Positions 15,250 through 21,301 of a stretch of 35,428 bases of DNA are shown here, in pieces. Numbering within the stretch: the stretch's first letter is position 1; each line of letters opens with the position of its first letter. The stretch is from a virus: IMG/VR virus record IMGVR_UViG_3300030389_002065, positions 1,017-36,444 of that record; one strand, 5' to 3'. The translations under genes and the position numbers were made by a program. The notes under the pieces are model-generated. The model saw only the letters and a program-made list of their open reading frames with translations. It had not been told where the DNA came from and did not search any database.

Positions 15250-15745
15250 TTGTGTCTGGGTGGCAACTACTTACCTGCGCGGCGCGCAGACCCCCTCCCG
15301 GGGGTCTCGAAGCGCCGTGAGAGCGCGGCTTGCCGCTGCTTTTGTGGTCTTAGCGGGATTAGAGAGGCGTGGGACGCGCCGAGCTAAACATCCCGCAGAG
15401 CGACTTGTCGCGGCATAGACCCGGATCTCTCCGCTAGGGCTGGATCTGTACGACAGAGTGCGAGTGTCCCGACAGCACCCCCAACGAAATCATTTCACCA
15501 AGCCGGTCGTTGCAGCGAGTCCACGACCTCCTTCAAGAAGTGCCATACACCGTGTCTCCATTTAGAGATAGATGGGTACACGTCGTAGCCTGACATCCGT
15601 AACGAATCCACAGTCTGCGCCTGCTCGCAAGGGCGCGAGAATAACGGTTTCCACGCGATAACCCCCTCGCGCGGACCCTCCGCGATTCACGCTCAACTTC
15701 CCCCTTGCAATCAGTCCCAGCCAGTGGAGTTCTACTCCTGTCGGC
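15250..15745. other. GC-rich, hairpin-dense non-coding region (possible structured RNA)
   Basis: No convincing gene is seen from 15096 to 15779. The 15270-15720 part is clearly more GC-rich than the rest of the window. Perfect stems include AGACCCCC/GGGGGTCT (15288-15295 with 15300-15307, loop TCCC), GCGGGAT/ATCCCGC (15353-15359 with 15390-15396, with an inner GGCG/CGCC stem), GCGAC/GTCGC (15400-15404 with 15407-15411), GGTCGT/ACGACC around 15504-15527, CTCGC/GCGAG (15624-15628 with 15635-15639) and GGAGT/ACTCC (15726-15738). It lies between divergent transcription units. It may be a structured RNA, a long leader, or a regulatory or origin region. Confidence 0.5.
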
Positions 15746-15779
15746 AACGACACCCATCAATCACTAAACGGAGGCCACC

Positions 15780-16067
15780 ATGGCACTCAAACTTGAAGAA
15801 GGACGCGGAATCGCTTTCGCAAAAACCAGCAAGGCAGGCAACGAGTATTTCGAGGGCGAGGTACTCATCGACGGCAACCGCCACAAGATCATCTTCGGTG
15901 TTTCAGTACACAAAGAAGGTCCAAATGTTGGCGAGCCTAAGCTCACCAAAAATGGTAAGCGCCAGGCTTGGGTCAGCTGTGAAGAGGCTAAGGCCGCAGA
16001 GCTGGCAAGGCTGCAGGCTCGCATCGAGCATCTGCAAAACATACCTGAAGCTGAGCGTTCTCAGTAA
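15780..16067 (+). CDS. Small early protein, unknown function
   Basis: 95 residues, first gene of the plus-strand early block, with a strong ribosome binding site (ACGGAGGCCACC before ATG). The N-terminal 60 residues look beta-rich (GRGIAFAKTSKAGNEYFEGE, then VLIDGNRHKIIFGVSVHKE), the rest helical (EEAKAAELARLQARIEHLQN). Followed by a strong terminator, so it may be an abundantly expressed single-gene transcript. The N-terminal fold could be a small nucleic-acid-binding barrel, but no family is recognised. Confidence 0.8.
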   Translation: MALKLEEGRGIAFAKTSKAGNEYFEGEVLIDGNRHKIIFGVSVHKEGPNVGEPKLTKNGKRQAWVSCEEAKAAELARLQARIEHLQNIPEAERSQ

Positions 16068-16074
16068 CCATCGC

Positions 16075-16098
16075 GGGAGCTTCGGCTCCCATTTTTTT
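16075..16098 (+). terminator. UUCG-loop intrinsic terminator
   Basis: GGGAGC-TTCG-GCTCCC (16075-16090) followed by A and seven T residues: a textbook rho-independent terminator just after the stop of the 95-residue early gene. Confidence 0.93.
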
Positions 16099-16116
16099 GT
16101 CTACGGAGTGAGAGTT

Positions 16117-16311
16117 ATGAACTTTGGCGTTTTATCGTTGATTTATTGGTTCGCAGGCTTTGGCCTGGTTATGCACGGGATTGTGGAGTTGGACCCTGAC
16201 AGTACGTTGGCGGGTGTCGGATTGTTTGTAGTGGCGATGATTATGCTGGCTGCCGTGATTTTCGATGTGCCGATGAACAATAAGAAAAACCAGCTAGATA
16301 GGGGGGAGTGA
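16117..16311 (+). CDS. Small two-helix membrane protein
   Basis: 64 residues from ATG at 16117 (ribosome binding site ACGGAGTGAGAGTT). Two hydrophobic segments: FGVLSLIYWFAGFGLVMHGIV (residues 3-23, partly quoted) and LAGVGLFVVAMIMLAAVIF (near 31-50), then a polar end KKNQLDRGE. Likely an inner-membrane early protein; related functions in other phages include superinfection exclusion or host modulation, but nothing here decides that. Its stop overlaps the next start (TGATG). Confidence 0.6.
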   Translation: MNFGVLSLIYWFAGFGLVMHGIVELDPDSTLAGVGLFVVAMIMLAAVIFDVPMNNKKNQLDRGE

Positions 16312-16460
16312 TGGAGACCGTATTGATATTTGTGATGAACGCCGACGATGGTGTTCACGCGTCCAATGATGTGGTGACCACTAACAACGACCGAGTGACT
16401 GATGATGATAGCGATGGGCTGCCCGAGTTGTCGGAACTAGGAAAACTCATTGCCGATTAG
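16311..16460 (+). CDS. 49-residue acidic microprotein
   Basis: Begins METVLIFVMNADDGVHASND and ends PELSELGKLIAD, 49 residues, very acidic (DRVTDDDSDG). The ribosome binding site GGGGGGAG lies directly upstream and the start is coupled to the membrane protein stop. Followed by a hairpin. No family is recognised; a small acidic early protein could act as a DNA mimic or a protein-binding inhibitor, which is speculation. Confidence 0.55.
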   Translation: METVLIFVMNADDGVHASNDVVTTNNDRVTDDDSDGLPELSELGKLIAD

Positions 16461-16470
16461 GTCGTGCTTC

Positions 16471-16519
16471 ATGCCCCCCCCTGCCAAGCGAGGGGGCATT
16501 CACCACTCTAAATTTTTTT
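16471..16519 (+). terminator. Probable terminator hairpin
   Basis: ATGCCCCC (16471-16478) pairs with GGGGGCAT (16492-16499), loop 13 bases, with a T-rich run at 16513-16519. The T run is 13 bases away, so efficiency is uncertain. It separates the membrane/acidic gene pair from the next promoter. Confidence 0.6.
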
Positions 16520-16529
16520 AATAAAAACC

Positions 16530-16558
16530 TTGCAAAGGTTGGCAAAGGTTGATATTCT
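16530..16558 (+). promoter_or_regulatory. Sigma70-type early promoter with tandem operator-like repeat
   Basis: TTGCAA (16530-16535), a 17-base spacer and TATTCT (16553-16558) form a good promoter. Two exact back-to-back copies of GCAAAGGTTG (16532-16541 and 16542-16551) fill the spacer and touch the -35 box. A ten-base period puts both copies on the same DNA face, as expected for a regulator binding site. The first gene start is at 16590. Confidence 0.65.
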
Positions 16559-16589
16559 TGGCAACAGGTTAACAAGTAAGGCTCAACAA

Positions 16590-16757
16590 ATGAGTGCAAT
16601 CTTTATCGAAGTAGATGGTGCAACCTTGGAGCTGCGGGAAGATGGTCGAGTGGGTGTTTATTCTCCTGCTGGCTTCCAGGTTGTGAACGTAGAGGATTTG
16701 CCCGAAAACATGGCAACACTAGTAAAGGAGCGAAAAGAAATTGAAAGCATTGGATGA
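16590..16757 (+). CDS. Small hypothetical protein
   Basis: 55 residues from ATG at 16590 (MSAIFIEVDGATLELREDGR), chosen because the TAAGG ribosome binding site lies eight bases ahead and because further-upstream starts overlap the promoter. Likely a small beta-rich domain (VGVYSPAGFQVVNVEDLPEN) with a charged helix at the end. It is the first product of the early transcript. Unknown function. Confidence 0.65.
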   Translation: MSAIFIEVDGATLELREDGRVGVYSPAGFQVVNVEDLPENMATLVKERKEIESIG

Positions 16758-16764
16758 TGTTTTA

Positions 16765-16839
16765 ATGAACTGGAACAACGGAGTGTTCTGCCTGGTTGTC
16801 TACGCAATTGTGGACACCTACATTTTTCCACTTATCTAG
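16765..16839 (+). CDS. 24-residue membrane micro-ORF
   Basis: A complete ATG-to-TAG frame starting seven bases after the previous stop. It encodes MNWNNGVFCLVVYAIVDTYI and four more residues, almost entirely one hydrophobic helix. The ribosome binding site is poor, and translation by reinitiation after the upstream gene is possible. Similar tiny membrane frames occur at 23325-23417 and 24218-24388. Confidence 0.35.
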   Translation: MNWNNGVFCLVVYAIVDTYIFPLI

Positions 16840-16855
16840 GGGCTGCGAAGCCCCT
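16838..16855 (+). terminator. Hairpin with GNRA-type loop
   Basis: AGGGGCT (16838-16844) and AGCCCCT (16849-16855) pair around the loop GCGA. There is no T run after it, so it may act as an RNA-processing or attenuation hairpin and not as a full terminator. Confidence 0.5.
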
Positions 16856-16875
16856 TCAATCAAACGGAGTGAAAT

Positions 16876-17289
16876 ATGGCTAAAGGAATTTTCCTCGATT
16901 TTTTCGTAAGCCCATTAGGGCTGAATTGTCTACAGGTTGCGGTTGACCATCTTATCGAGATGGAAACTGACATTCTGAAATCCAACGACCTACCCGATTA
17001 CCGAACAAAAGAAGGTACATCGGAGCGTCTACAAACTTGCGAACACCTGAAAGAAGCACTGGCCCTAACGGCTGCCGAGATGGAATCAAAACAAATTGAT
17101 CTCATGGCAAGCCTGGGTGATGTGTACGGTGATTTTTTACGCAAGCATTTTAGAGGTTTAGGCGATATGTGGGATGCTGATGAATTGTTGGTTGAGTACG
17201 GAAGCGACATGCGACCTGACCAGTACAAAGCACTCTCAGCATTTATTGAGTTTTGGAATCGATTAGAGCAATTGGAGGTGACCAAGTGA
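16876..17289 (+). CDS. Hypothetical early protein
   Basis: 137 residues, ribosome binding site ACGGAGTGAAAT before ATG. The start MAKGIFLDFFVSPLGLNCLQ is hydrophobic but not a clear signal peptide. The remainder is helical and acidic (EHLKEALALTAAEMESKQID). No family is recognised. Its stop overlaps the next gene start (GTGA), so the two are co-translated. Confidence 0.65.
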   Translation: MAKGIFLDFFVSPLGLNCLQVAVDHLIEMETDILKSNDLPDYRTKEGTSERLQTCEHLKEALALTAAEMESKQIDLMASLGDVYGDFLRKHFRGLGDMWDADELLVEYGSDMRPDQYKALSAFIEFWNRLEQLEVTK

Positions 17290-17621
17290 ACATTCAGAAA
17301 ACATTGTCCTTGAAAGAAACTAAAGCGCTGGCTGATTGTATTGAAAAGCACAATCACGACAGTTTTTATTTAGCTAAAGATCACGGAGCGTATATCGGAG
17401 CAGGCAACAATTCCGATGGCACGGGCGTTTTGTTTTTCTTTCGCGGTTGCGATCCAGAAAAAGATTTAGATTATTACGATGAATGTCATTACAAGTTTGG
17501 CGGCGATGATTTCGGTGTCCAATTCGATGATATTGATTTCGTAATTGCGGCGCGCAATAACCGAATGAAACTTAAGTTCTCAGTGTCTCCTACTTCAGTC
17601 AAGCTGAGCATGGTGGGCTGA
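17286..17621 (+). CDS. DUF3085-like protein
   Basis: 111 residues from a GTG at 17286, favoured over an upstream ATG at 17253 because of the strong GGAGGTGA ribosome binding site and the overlap with the previous stop. The block YLAKDHGAYIGAG, then FFFRGCDPEKDLDYYD and KFGGDDFG matches the layout of DUF3085 proteins (DxGxY, GCDPxxDxxxxD, GGDDF), found on plasmids and phages beside ArdC-like genes. Function is not established. It directly precedes the ArdC-like gene here. Confidence 0.7.
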   Translation: MNIQKTLSLKETKALADCIEKHNHDSFYLAKDHGAYIGAGNNSDGTGVLFFFRGCDPEKDLDYYDECHYKFGGDDFGVQFDDIDFVIAARNNRMKLKFSVSPTSVKLSMVG

Positions 17622-17622
17622 T

Positions 17623-18459
17623 ATGAGCAAGCGATTCGACAAAATCATCAACCTAATGGATAGCGCCATGGAGTCGGAAGATTCCTGGCGCAAAACATGG
17701 AAGGCAAATCCAAGGCTGCACTGTAATCTTGTGACAAAGCACGTTTACACGGGGACAAACCAGCTGACCACCATGATTTCTGCATGGCAAAATGGTTACA
17801 AAAGTTCGTACTGGCTAACTGCAAAGCAGATCATCAACCTTGGTGGTAGTTTTAAAGGACAAACTGCGACCCCTGCTATTTATTACGGCAGTGGTAAAGA
17901 CAGAGATGATCCCGAAAAACAATACAAGTTTATGAGGGTCTACAATCTTTTTAACTTGGAGCAAACAGGAATCACAATTCCGGAGCCAGAGCTGCGAACC
18001 AGCAAGTTAGAAAATCCTTATGAGATGGGTGAGGCTTTACAGCTGACTACTTCAGAATCTCCAGACCATAATCCTTCTTATTCACCGCTGACAGATACCA
18101 TCAAAATCTGTCCGCCTGGGCAATTTGATTCTGATGACGAGCATCAATCGGCTTATTACCATGAGTGCGGCCATGCGACAGGTCATAACAAACGACTAGA
18201 TCGCGACCTCACTGGCAAGTTTGGTGACGAGGACTATGCGAAAGAGGAGTTTGTTGCGGAACTTTGCGCGGTGTTTTTGTGCGCGGAGCTTGGCGTAACT
18301 TATGACCTAAAGAATCATGCGAGTTATCTGAGGTCCTGGCAGAAGGCAATCAAGTCTGACCCCAAGTATCTATTCACTGCTGCGACTGATGCGAAAAATG
18401 CTTTTGAGTATTGCATGTCGCAGTTCCAACTCATGCGTAAGTATGATAAGGTTGCATAA
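17623..18459 (+). CDS. ArdC-like antirestriction protein with zinc peptidase domain
   Basis: 278 residues. The N-terminal half (about 1-120) corresponds to the ArdC ssDNA-binding domain, with MISAWQNGYKSSYWLTAKQI and GGSFKGQTATP. The C-terminal half has a zincin motif HECGH (His 180, Glu 181, His 184) followed by YAKEEFVAELCAVFL, where a Glu supplies the third ligand as in the family. ArdC proteins protect incoming DNA against restriction and come from conjugative plasmids and phages. It begins two bases after the DUF3085-like gene. Whether the peptidase is needed for protection is not settled to my knowledge. Confidence 0.88.
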   Translation: MSKRFDKIINLMDSAMESEDSWRKTWKANPRLHCNLVTKHVYTGTNQLTTMISAWQNGYKSSYWLTAKQIINLGGSFKGQTATPAIYYGSGKDRDDPEKQYKFMRVYNLFNLEQTGITIPEPELRTSKLENPYEMGEALQLTTSESPDHNPSYSPLTDTIKICPPGQFDSDDEHQSAYYHECGHATGHNKRLDRDLTGKFGDEDYAKEEFVAELCAVFLCAELGVTYDLKNHASYLRSWQKAIKSDPKYLFTAATDAKNAFEYCMSQFQLMRKYDKVA

Positions 18460-18460
18460 C

Positions 18461-18661
18461 ATGGATAAGGTATACATTGTTTCGTGGAATGACGAAGAAG
18501 GTTATCAGCAGTTTATTCTGTTTGACAATAAACTGGCCGCTAACCAGTGCTTTGAAAGGCTCGTAAAGTTGCGAGATGAATACGATCAGGACGAAGAGTA
18601 TCAAAGGCTTGAGGTAACCTGGCAGGGCGTTATGAGCGAGGACAGTGAAAACTTAGTTTAA
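18461..18661 (+). CDS. Small acidic hypothetical protein
   Basis: 66 residues starting MDKVYIVSWNDEEGYQQFIL at 18461, right after the ArdC-like stop; an upstream start inside the previous gene is unlikely. The beginning looks like a short beta strand set, then a helix (NQCFERLVKLRDEYDQDEEY). Unknown function; last gene before the structured 18.66-18.93 kb region. Confidence 0.65.
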   Translation: MDKVYIVSWNDEEGYQQFILFDNKLAANQCFERLVKLRDEYDQDEEYQRLEVTWQGVMSEDSENLV

Positions 18662-18663
18662 TC

Positions 18664-18711
18664 GGCAGGGACCGGCCCCCATCCAGTGGGTGGGGGGACC
18701 GGATCCCCGCC
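18664..18711 (+). other. Long 20-bp RNA hairpin
   Basis: Bases 18664-18711 fold onto themselves: GGC with GCC, GGGA with TCCC, CCGG with CCGG, CCCCC with GGGGG, and ATCC with GGGT, around an AGT loop, giving about 20 pairs with small bulges. It begins two bases after a stop codon and has no T run, so it is more likely a structured RNA or processing element than a terminator. Confidence 0.65.
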
Positions 18712-18764
18712 TCACAGTTTCTGCTGTCCGTAGCGGAACTCACCGATTGCACAAAGGAGTAGTA

Positions 18765-18839
18765 GTGAGATGGCTTGTAACCGCAAAGTCTGAGTTTAGT
18801 GCGATATGGACCACGAATATGCTCATTCAAATAGGCTAA
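18765..18839 (+). CDS. 24-residue micro-ORF with strong ribosome binding site
   Basis: A GTG start at 18765 is preceded by AAAGGAG with five bases spacing, an excellent signal. The frame encodes MRWLVTAKSEFSAIWTTNML and four more residues. It lies within the structured interval. It may be a real microprotein or a leader peptide; only start-site quality supports it. Confidence 0.35.
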   Translation: MRWLVTAKSEFSAIWTTNMLIQIG

Positions 18840-18841
18840 GG

Positions 18842-18884
18842 CTAGGCGAGGGTGGCGAAAACAACGGGCCTAGGTAATCGTTGT
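18842..18884 (+). ncRNA. Predicted H-type RNA pseudoknot
   Basis: CTAGGC (18842-18847) pairs with GCCTAG (18868-18873), and ACAACG (18861-18866), inside the first loop, pairs with CGTTGT (18879-18884) beyond it. Both are perfect six-base stems in interleaved order, the definition of an H-type pseudoknot. It sits 48 bases ahead of the next gene start (18932), so it could regulate translation or be part of a small RNA. Not matched to any known class. Confidence 0.4.
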
Positions 18885-18931
18885 GAGTAGGGTATGTGCA
18901 ATCACTTTTTTTCAATCAAATGGAGAGTGTT

Positions 18932-19279
18932 ATGAACGATTTTAGTTTGCAGTATGTTACGCGAGTTTGCCCAGAATTGTGCAAGGCAGAGGCCCAGGCA
19001 GTTCGGGACCACGTTCTCGATACATGGCCTGCGGATGCAGTATATCCCGATGTTGTAAAGCAGGCTGCGCGTAGTCTTTTCCCCTATTCAGCTAGCCCAG
19101 CTATGCCAAGCGGCAGTGACCTGACGCACAGTGACAAGTTGGAGCGAGCACGGAAAGCATTAGTAGATGCTCACACCTGGCTGTCACGGACTGCTCTGAG
19201 TGATCAGATGGCTATGACTCAGCGTGACCTGTCATTTCTTATAAGCAATATTGAAGTGGAGCTTTCAGTCGATGGTTGA
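18932..19279 (+). CDS. Hypothetical early protein
   Basis: 115 residues from ATG at 18932 (MNDFSLQYVTRVCPELCKAE), chosen for the GGAGAGTGTT ribosome binding site; ATG at 18920 is an alternative. The protein is helical with a hinge (FPYSASPAMPSGSD) between two halves. No recognised family. The next gene starts within its 3' end. Confidence 0.65.
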   Translation: MNDFSLQYVTRVCPELCKAEAQAVRDHVLDTWPADAVYPDVVKQAARSLFPYSASPAMPSGSDLTHSDKLERARKALVDAHTWLSRTALSDQMAMTQRDLSFLISNIEVELSVDG

Positions 19280-19472
19280 TGATTCAGAGGTGTATTACCC
19301 AAGGACATTGTGCCGTGCATATTTCAATTGGTGTACGGCAAATGACATGAGGCCCTCGTTTCAAGGGATGCATGATTTTGTTGCAGAGGTACAAGGTTTG
19401 CAGAGCATTGGTAACTACGGACCTATTTTCAAATCAATCAAAGAGTTTTTGAAGCAGGAGAGTAAACAGTGA
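19272..19472 (+). CDS. Small hypothetical protein
   Basis: 66 residues from ATG at 19272 (MVDDSEVYYPRTLCRAYFNW), with a GGAG ribosome binding site ten bases ahead. It overlaps the previous gene by eight bases and the next by four. Aromatic- and charge-rich, likely a small helical domain (HDFVAEVQGLQSIG, then IFKSIKEFLKQ). Unknown function. Confidence 0.6.
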   Translation: MVDDSEVYYPRTLCRAYFNWCTANDMRPSFQGMHDFVAEVQGLQSIGNYGPIFKSIKEFLKQESKQ

Positions 19473-19681
19473 GTGATAACATCGAAGCTATTTACGAGCA
19501 TATTGATTGGGTTATAGAGCGTCTATCGGATAGGCATCAAGAAGCGCTGCTGTCATGGGCAGCCAGTGCTGATGATCTAGCGGAGCGGGATAGGCAATTA
19601 GGTTTCATGCGCGGTATTGATTGGGGCCTTGTCCACTTGGAAGGTCTTAAGATGTTGGTAAGAAATGAGAGGGGTGCATGA
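19469..19681 (+). CDS. Small hypothetical protein
   Basis: 70 residues from GTG at 19469 (GTGA overlap with the previous stop; ribosome binding site GGAG eight bases before). Begins MSDNIEAIYEHIDWVIERLS and ends in a helix (LEGLKMLVRNERGA). Wholly helical by appearance. Unknown function. Confidence 0.6.
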   Translation: MSDNIEAIYEHIDWVIERLSDRHQEALLSWAASADDLAERDRQLGFMRGIDWGLVHLEGLKMLVRNERGA

Positions 19682-19896
19682 TGCATACGAGAAAACTGCA
19701 TTGGGATTTGGCAGAGTGCTGCGTAACTGTTGAGGTGTATATCGAGGCAGGCACGAAGGATGAGCCACCACTGATGGAGATAGAGCGGATTGTGCAGGAT
19801 GGCGCATTTCCAGCTAAGGACATCAAACACCTATTCAACCTGGAGGCCATCGAAGATTTGTTCTGGGAACGGCGTCCTGATCTGGGGGATTACTAA
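19678..19896 (+). CDS. Small hypothetical protein
   Basis: 72 residues, start ATG at 19678 (ATGA overlap) or the adjacent ATG at 19681. Contains LAECCVTVEVYIEAGTKDEP and a C-terminal FNLEAIEDLFWERRPDLGDY. It looks like a compact beta-alpha domain. Unknown function; coupled to genes on both sides. Confidence 0.6.
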   Translation: MMHTRKLHWDLAECCVTVEVYIEAGTKDEPPLMEIERIVQDGAFPAKDIKHLFNLEAIEDLFWERRPDLGDY

Positions 19897-20063
19897 TGAC
19901 AATATGTGATTCATGCAACGAAGCACCCGAAGATTGTAAAGTGCTGAATGTTGCAAACGTAGTAGAAGATGGGCCTAATGCATACTGGTGTGAGTACTGC
20001 ATTGAAAACTGGCTCGACCATCAATCAACAAAACATTATGACGGAGGGCAATACGATGCCTAA
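19896..20063 (+). CDS. 55-residue CxxC zinc-binding microprotein
   Basis: The start ATG overlaps the previous stop (TAATG). It encodes MTICDSCNEAPEDC at the head and AYWCEYCIENWLDH in the middle; the pairs CDSC and CEYC are 28 residues apart and can bind one zinc. It overlaps the following Api92-like gene by eight bases. Small zinc-finger proteins of this kind are common early phage products; no specific family is recognised. Confidence 0.65.
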   Translation: MTICDSCNEAPEDCKVLNVANVVEDGPNAYWCEYCIENWLDHQSTKHYDGGQYDA

Positions 20064-20493
20064 TCATTGCGATCAAACCGTAACAATCAGTGGGCCACCA
20101 AAACTAATCCTTGTATTGGAGCGTGCAGTTGAGCAAGGCAATCTTTTACAAACTGTAATCCCCATGCCATTTGAAAAGCACGATGATTGGTATGAGTGGT
20201 GCTGCGATCACTGGGGTACAAAATGGGATATATGTAGTCCCATAATCCTTGATAGAAGCTGGGATGAGGAAGACAAACTTTGGTGGGCTACAACAAAACA
20301 GGACAAACATGCATCTTTTGTTTTTGAATGCTGGACTGCCTGGGCTCCACCCGTTCCAGTGTGGGAGAAGTTAGTGGATATGGGGCTGAGCGTAAAAGCC
20401 AGTTACGTAGATGAAGGTGGTTTCTTCCAAGGAACTTATAAAGATGGTGTAATAGACGAGGTAAGCGAAGAGTTTTTAACAGAAGCGGGTTAG
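20056..20493 (+). CDS. YubB/Api92-like ferredoxin-fold protein
   Basis: 145 residues from ATG at 20056 (MPNHCDQTVTISGPPKLILV). The block WYEWCCDHWGTKWDIC, then FECWTAWAPPVPVWEKL, is the signature of the YubB/Api92-like family with a ferredoxin-type fold, found on plasmids and phages. Its function is not established. It is the last plus-strand gene before the minus-strand island; the stop is TAG, and the frame stays open for 59 more codons after it (see 20494-20673). Confidence 0.8.
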   Translation: MPNHCDQTVTISGPPKLILVLERAVEQGNLLQTVIPMPFEKHDDWYEWCCDHWGTKWDICSPIILDRSWDEEDKLWWATTKQDKHASFVFECWTAWAPPVPVWEKLVDMGLSVKASYVDEGGFFQGTYKDGVIDEVSEEFLTEAG

Positions 20494-20673
20494 TCCAGGG
20501 CTCTCACTCCGAGCCTGATTGAGTCGGTTGGCAGCGTCCCGATGGACGGAATCGCTGCACTCCCCGTTGGCACGAAGGCCGCAGATTTTGGCACGGTGCT
20601 GATGCTATACCAGCCCCACCCTATTGACCGAGCGGTGTTTCGGTTGGCACTGGCTCCTCCGGAGCACGCCTAA
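20494..20673 (+). other. In-frame open extension beyond an amber stop
   Basis: After the TAG at 20491-20493 the same frame continues 59 codons to TAA at 20671-20673, encoding SRALTPSLIESVGSVP, then MDGIAALPVGTKAADFGTVL and an alanine-rich end. An internal ATG at 20542 would give a 43-residue protein. It overlaps the end of the opposite-strand gene by 53 bases. It may be a readthrough extension, a decayed domain or a separate microprotein; no ribosome binding site is obvious. Confidence 0.3.
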
Positions 20674-20920
20674 GTTCGGTCGGTGTGACAGTATCATCTG
20701 GCGTTGGCTGCCCATACTTAGACCCGTACACATCATCACGGTGGGCAAAAGGCTTACCCTTTCCATCCACCATATACCTGATGTTGTTAGCCTCCAGCAC
20801 ACGCTTAAGTTTAGGTGTTGTATACACCTTAAAAATGTCAAACAAGGTGCGGTAATACAAACACTCTTTACCACTAACCTGAGGTTCAACTGGGTATAAC
20901 CTATCTTCGTCGTTAATCAT
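20621..20920 (-). CDS. DUF4224-like small protein
   Basis: 99 residues, ATG at 20920 with GGAGAAGTA ribosome binding site. The middle, PKLKRVLEANNIRYMVDGKG followed by KPFAHRDDV, resembles the DUF4224 pattern seen near phage recombination genes (a helix, then INNIxxxxxxxGxPxV). The C-terminus is proline-rich and acidic. It follows a terminator, so it probably has its own promoter or depends on readthrough. Function unknown. Confidence 0.6.
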   Translation of the reverse strand: MINDEDRLYPVEPQVSGKECLYYRTLFDIFKVYTTPKLKRVLEANNIRYMVDGKGKPFAHRDDVYGSKYGQPTPDDTVTPTELRRAPEEPVPTETPLGQ

Positions 20921-20931
20921 TACTTCTCCTT

Positions 20932-20955
20932 AAAAAAAGCCCCGGCAAGCGGGGC
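20932..20955 (-). terminator. Intrinsic terminator behind the annealase operon
   Basis: On the minus strand GCCCCG-CTTGC-CGGGGC is followed by seven T residues, a strong rho-independent terminator. It lies 29 bases past the stop of the 105-residue gene and just before the DUF4224-like start. Confidence 0.93.
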
Positions 20956-20983
20956 AAAAATGCCATGAGAGTCAAGCATGGCG

Positions 20984-21301
20984 TTACTTCATCCAATCTG
21001 GCATAGAATCCTGGGACGATGCGGCATTCTGCTCAGCAAGCTCAGCTGCTGACTTCAAGGTTCCGTGACCATCTTTTTCGGGTCGCCAGGTATTTAGCTC
21101 ACCGTACCATTTGCCAGTTCTGCCTGATTCCTTGACCTCGATGTTCAGCCAATCATCTTCTGGATCTTTGACAGTTTTAACCCACTCCCAAAAGTCTTTG
21201 CACATAATCGAGATGTGCATTTTGACAAATGACGGATCATTTTCCTTCGGTTTTTTGACAATCAAACCTTCGGTAAATTCTTTCTTCTTTTCTTCTGTCA
21301 T
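20984..21301 (-). CDS. Putative single-strand DNA-binding-like protein
   Basis: 105 residues. Middle part HISIMCKDFWEWVKTVKDPE then DWLNIEVKESGRTGKWYGEL is beta-rich with aromatics, as in small OB folds; the tail is flexible and ends DSMPDWMK, acidic-hydrophobic like an SSB tip. It is translationally coupled to the annealing protein gene (ATGA overlap), a common pairing for SSB and annealase. The identification is inference from composition and context; no family match is claimed. Confidence 0.5.
   Translation of the reverse strand: MTEEKKKEFTEGLIVKKPKENDPSFVKMHISIMCKDFWEWVKTVKDPEDDWLNIEVKESGRTGKWYGELNTWRPEKDGHGTLKSAAELAEQNAASSQDSMPDWMK

Noticed and set aside
15572-15661. Plus-strand 29-codon frame (MGTRRSLTSVTNPQ start) in the same region
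   Set aside because: Weak start context and no neighbours to couple to; the stems in this stretch argue for RNA structure instead.
15533-15760. Minus-strand frames of 63-75 codons in the GC-rich intergenic region
   Set aside because: Arginine-rich reading typical of GC-rich non-coding DNA, no ribosome binding site, no family resemblance, and they cover predicted hairpins.
18746-18804. A 7-bp acceptor-like pairing ATTGCAC/GTGCGAT suggesting a tRNA
   Set aside because: Only 59 bases, no T-loop GTTCGA-type sequence, no anticodon arm; not a tRNA.
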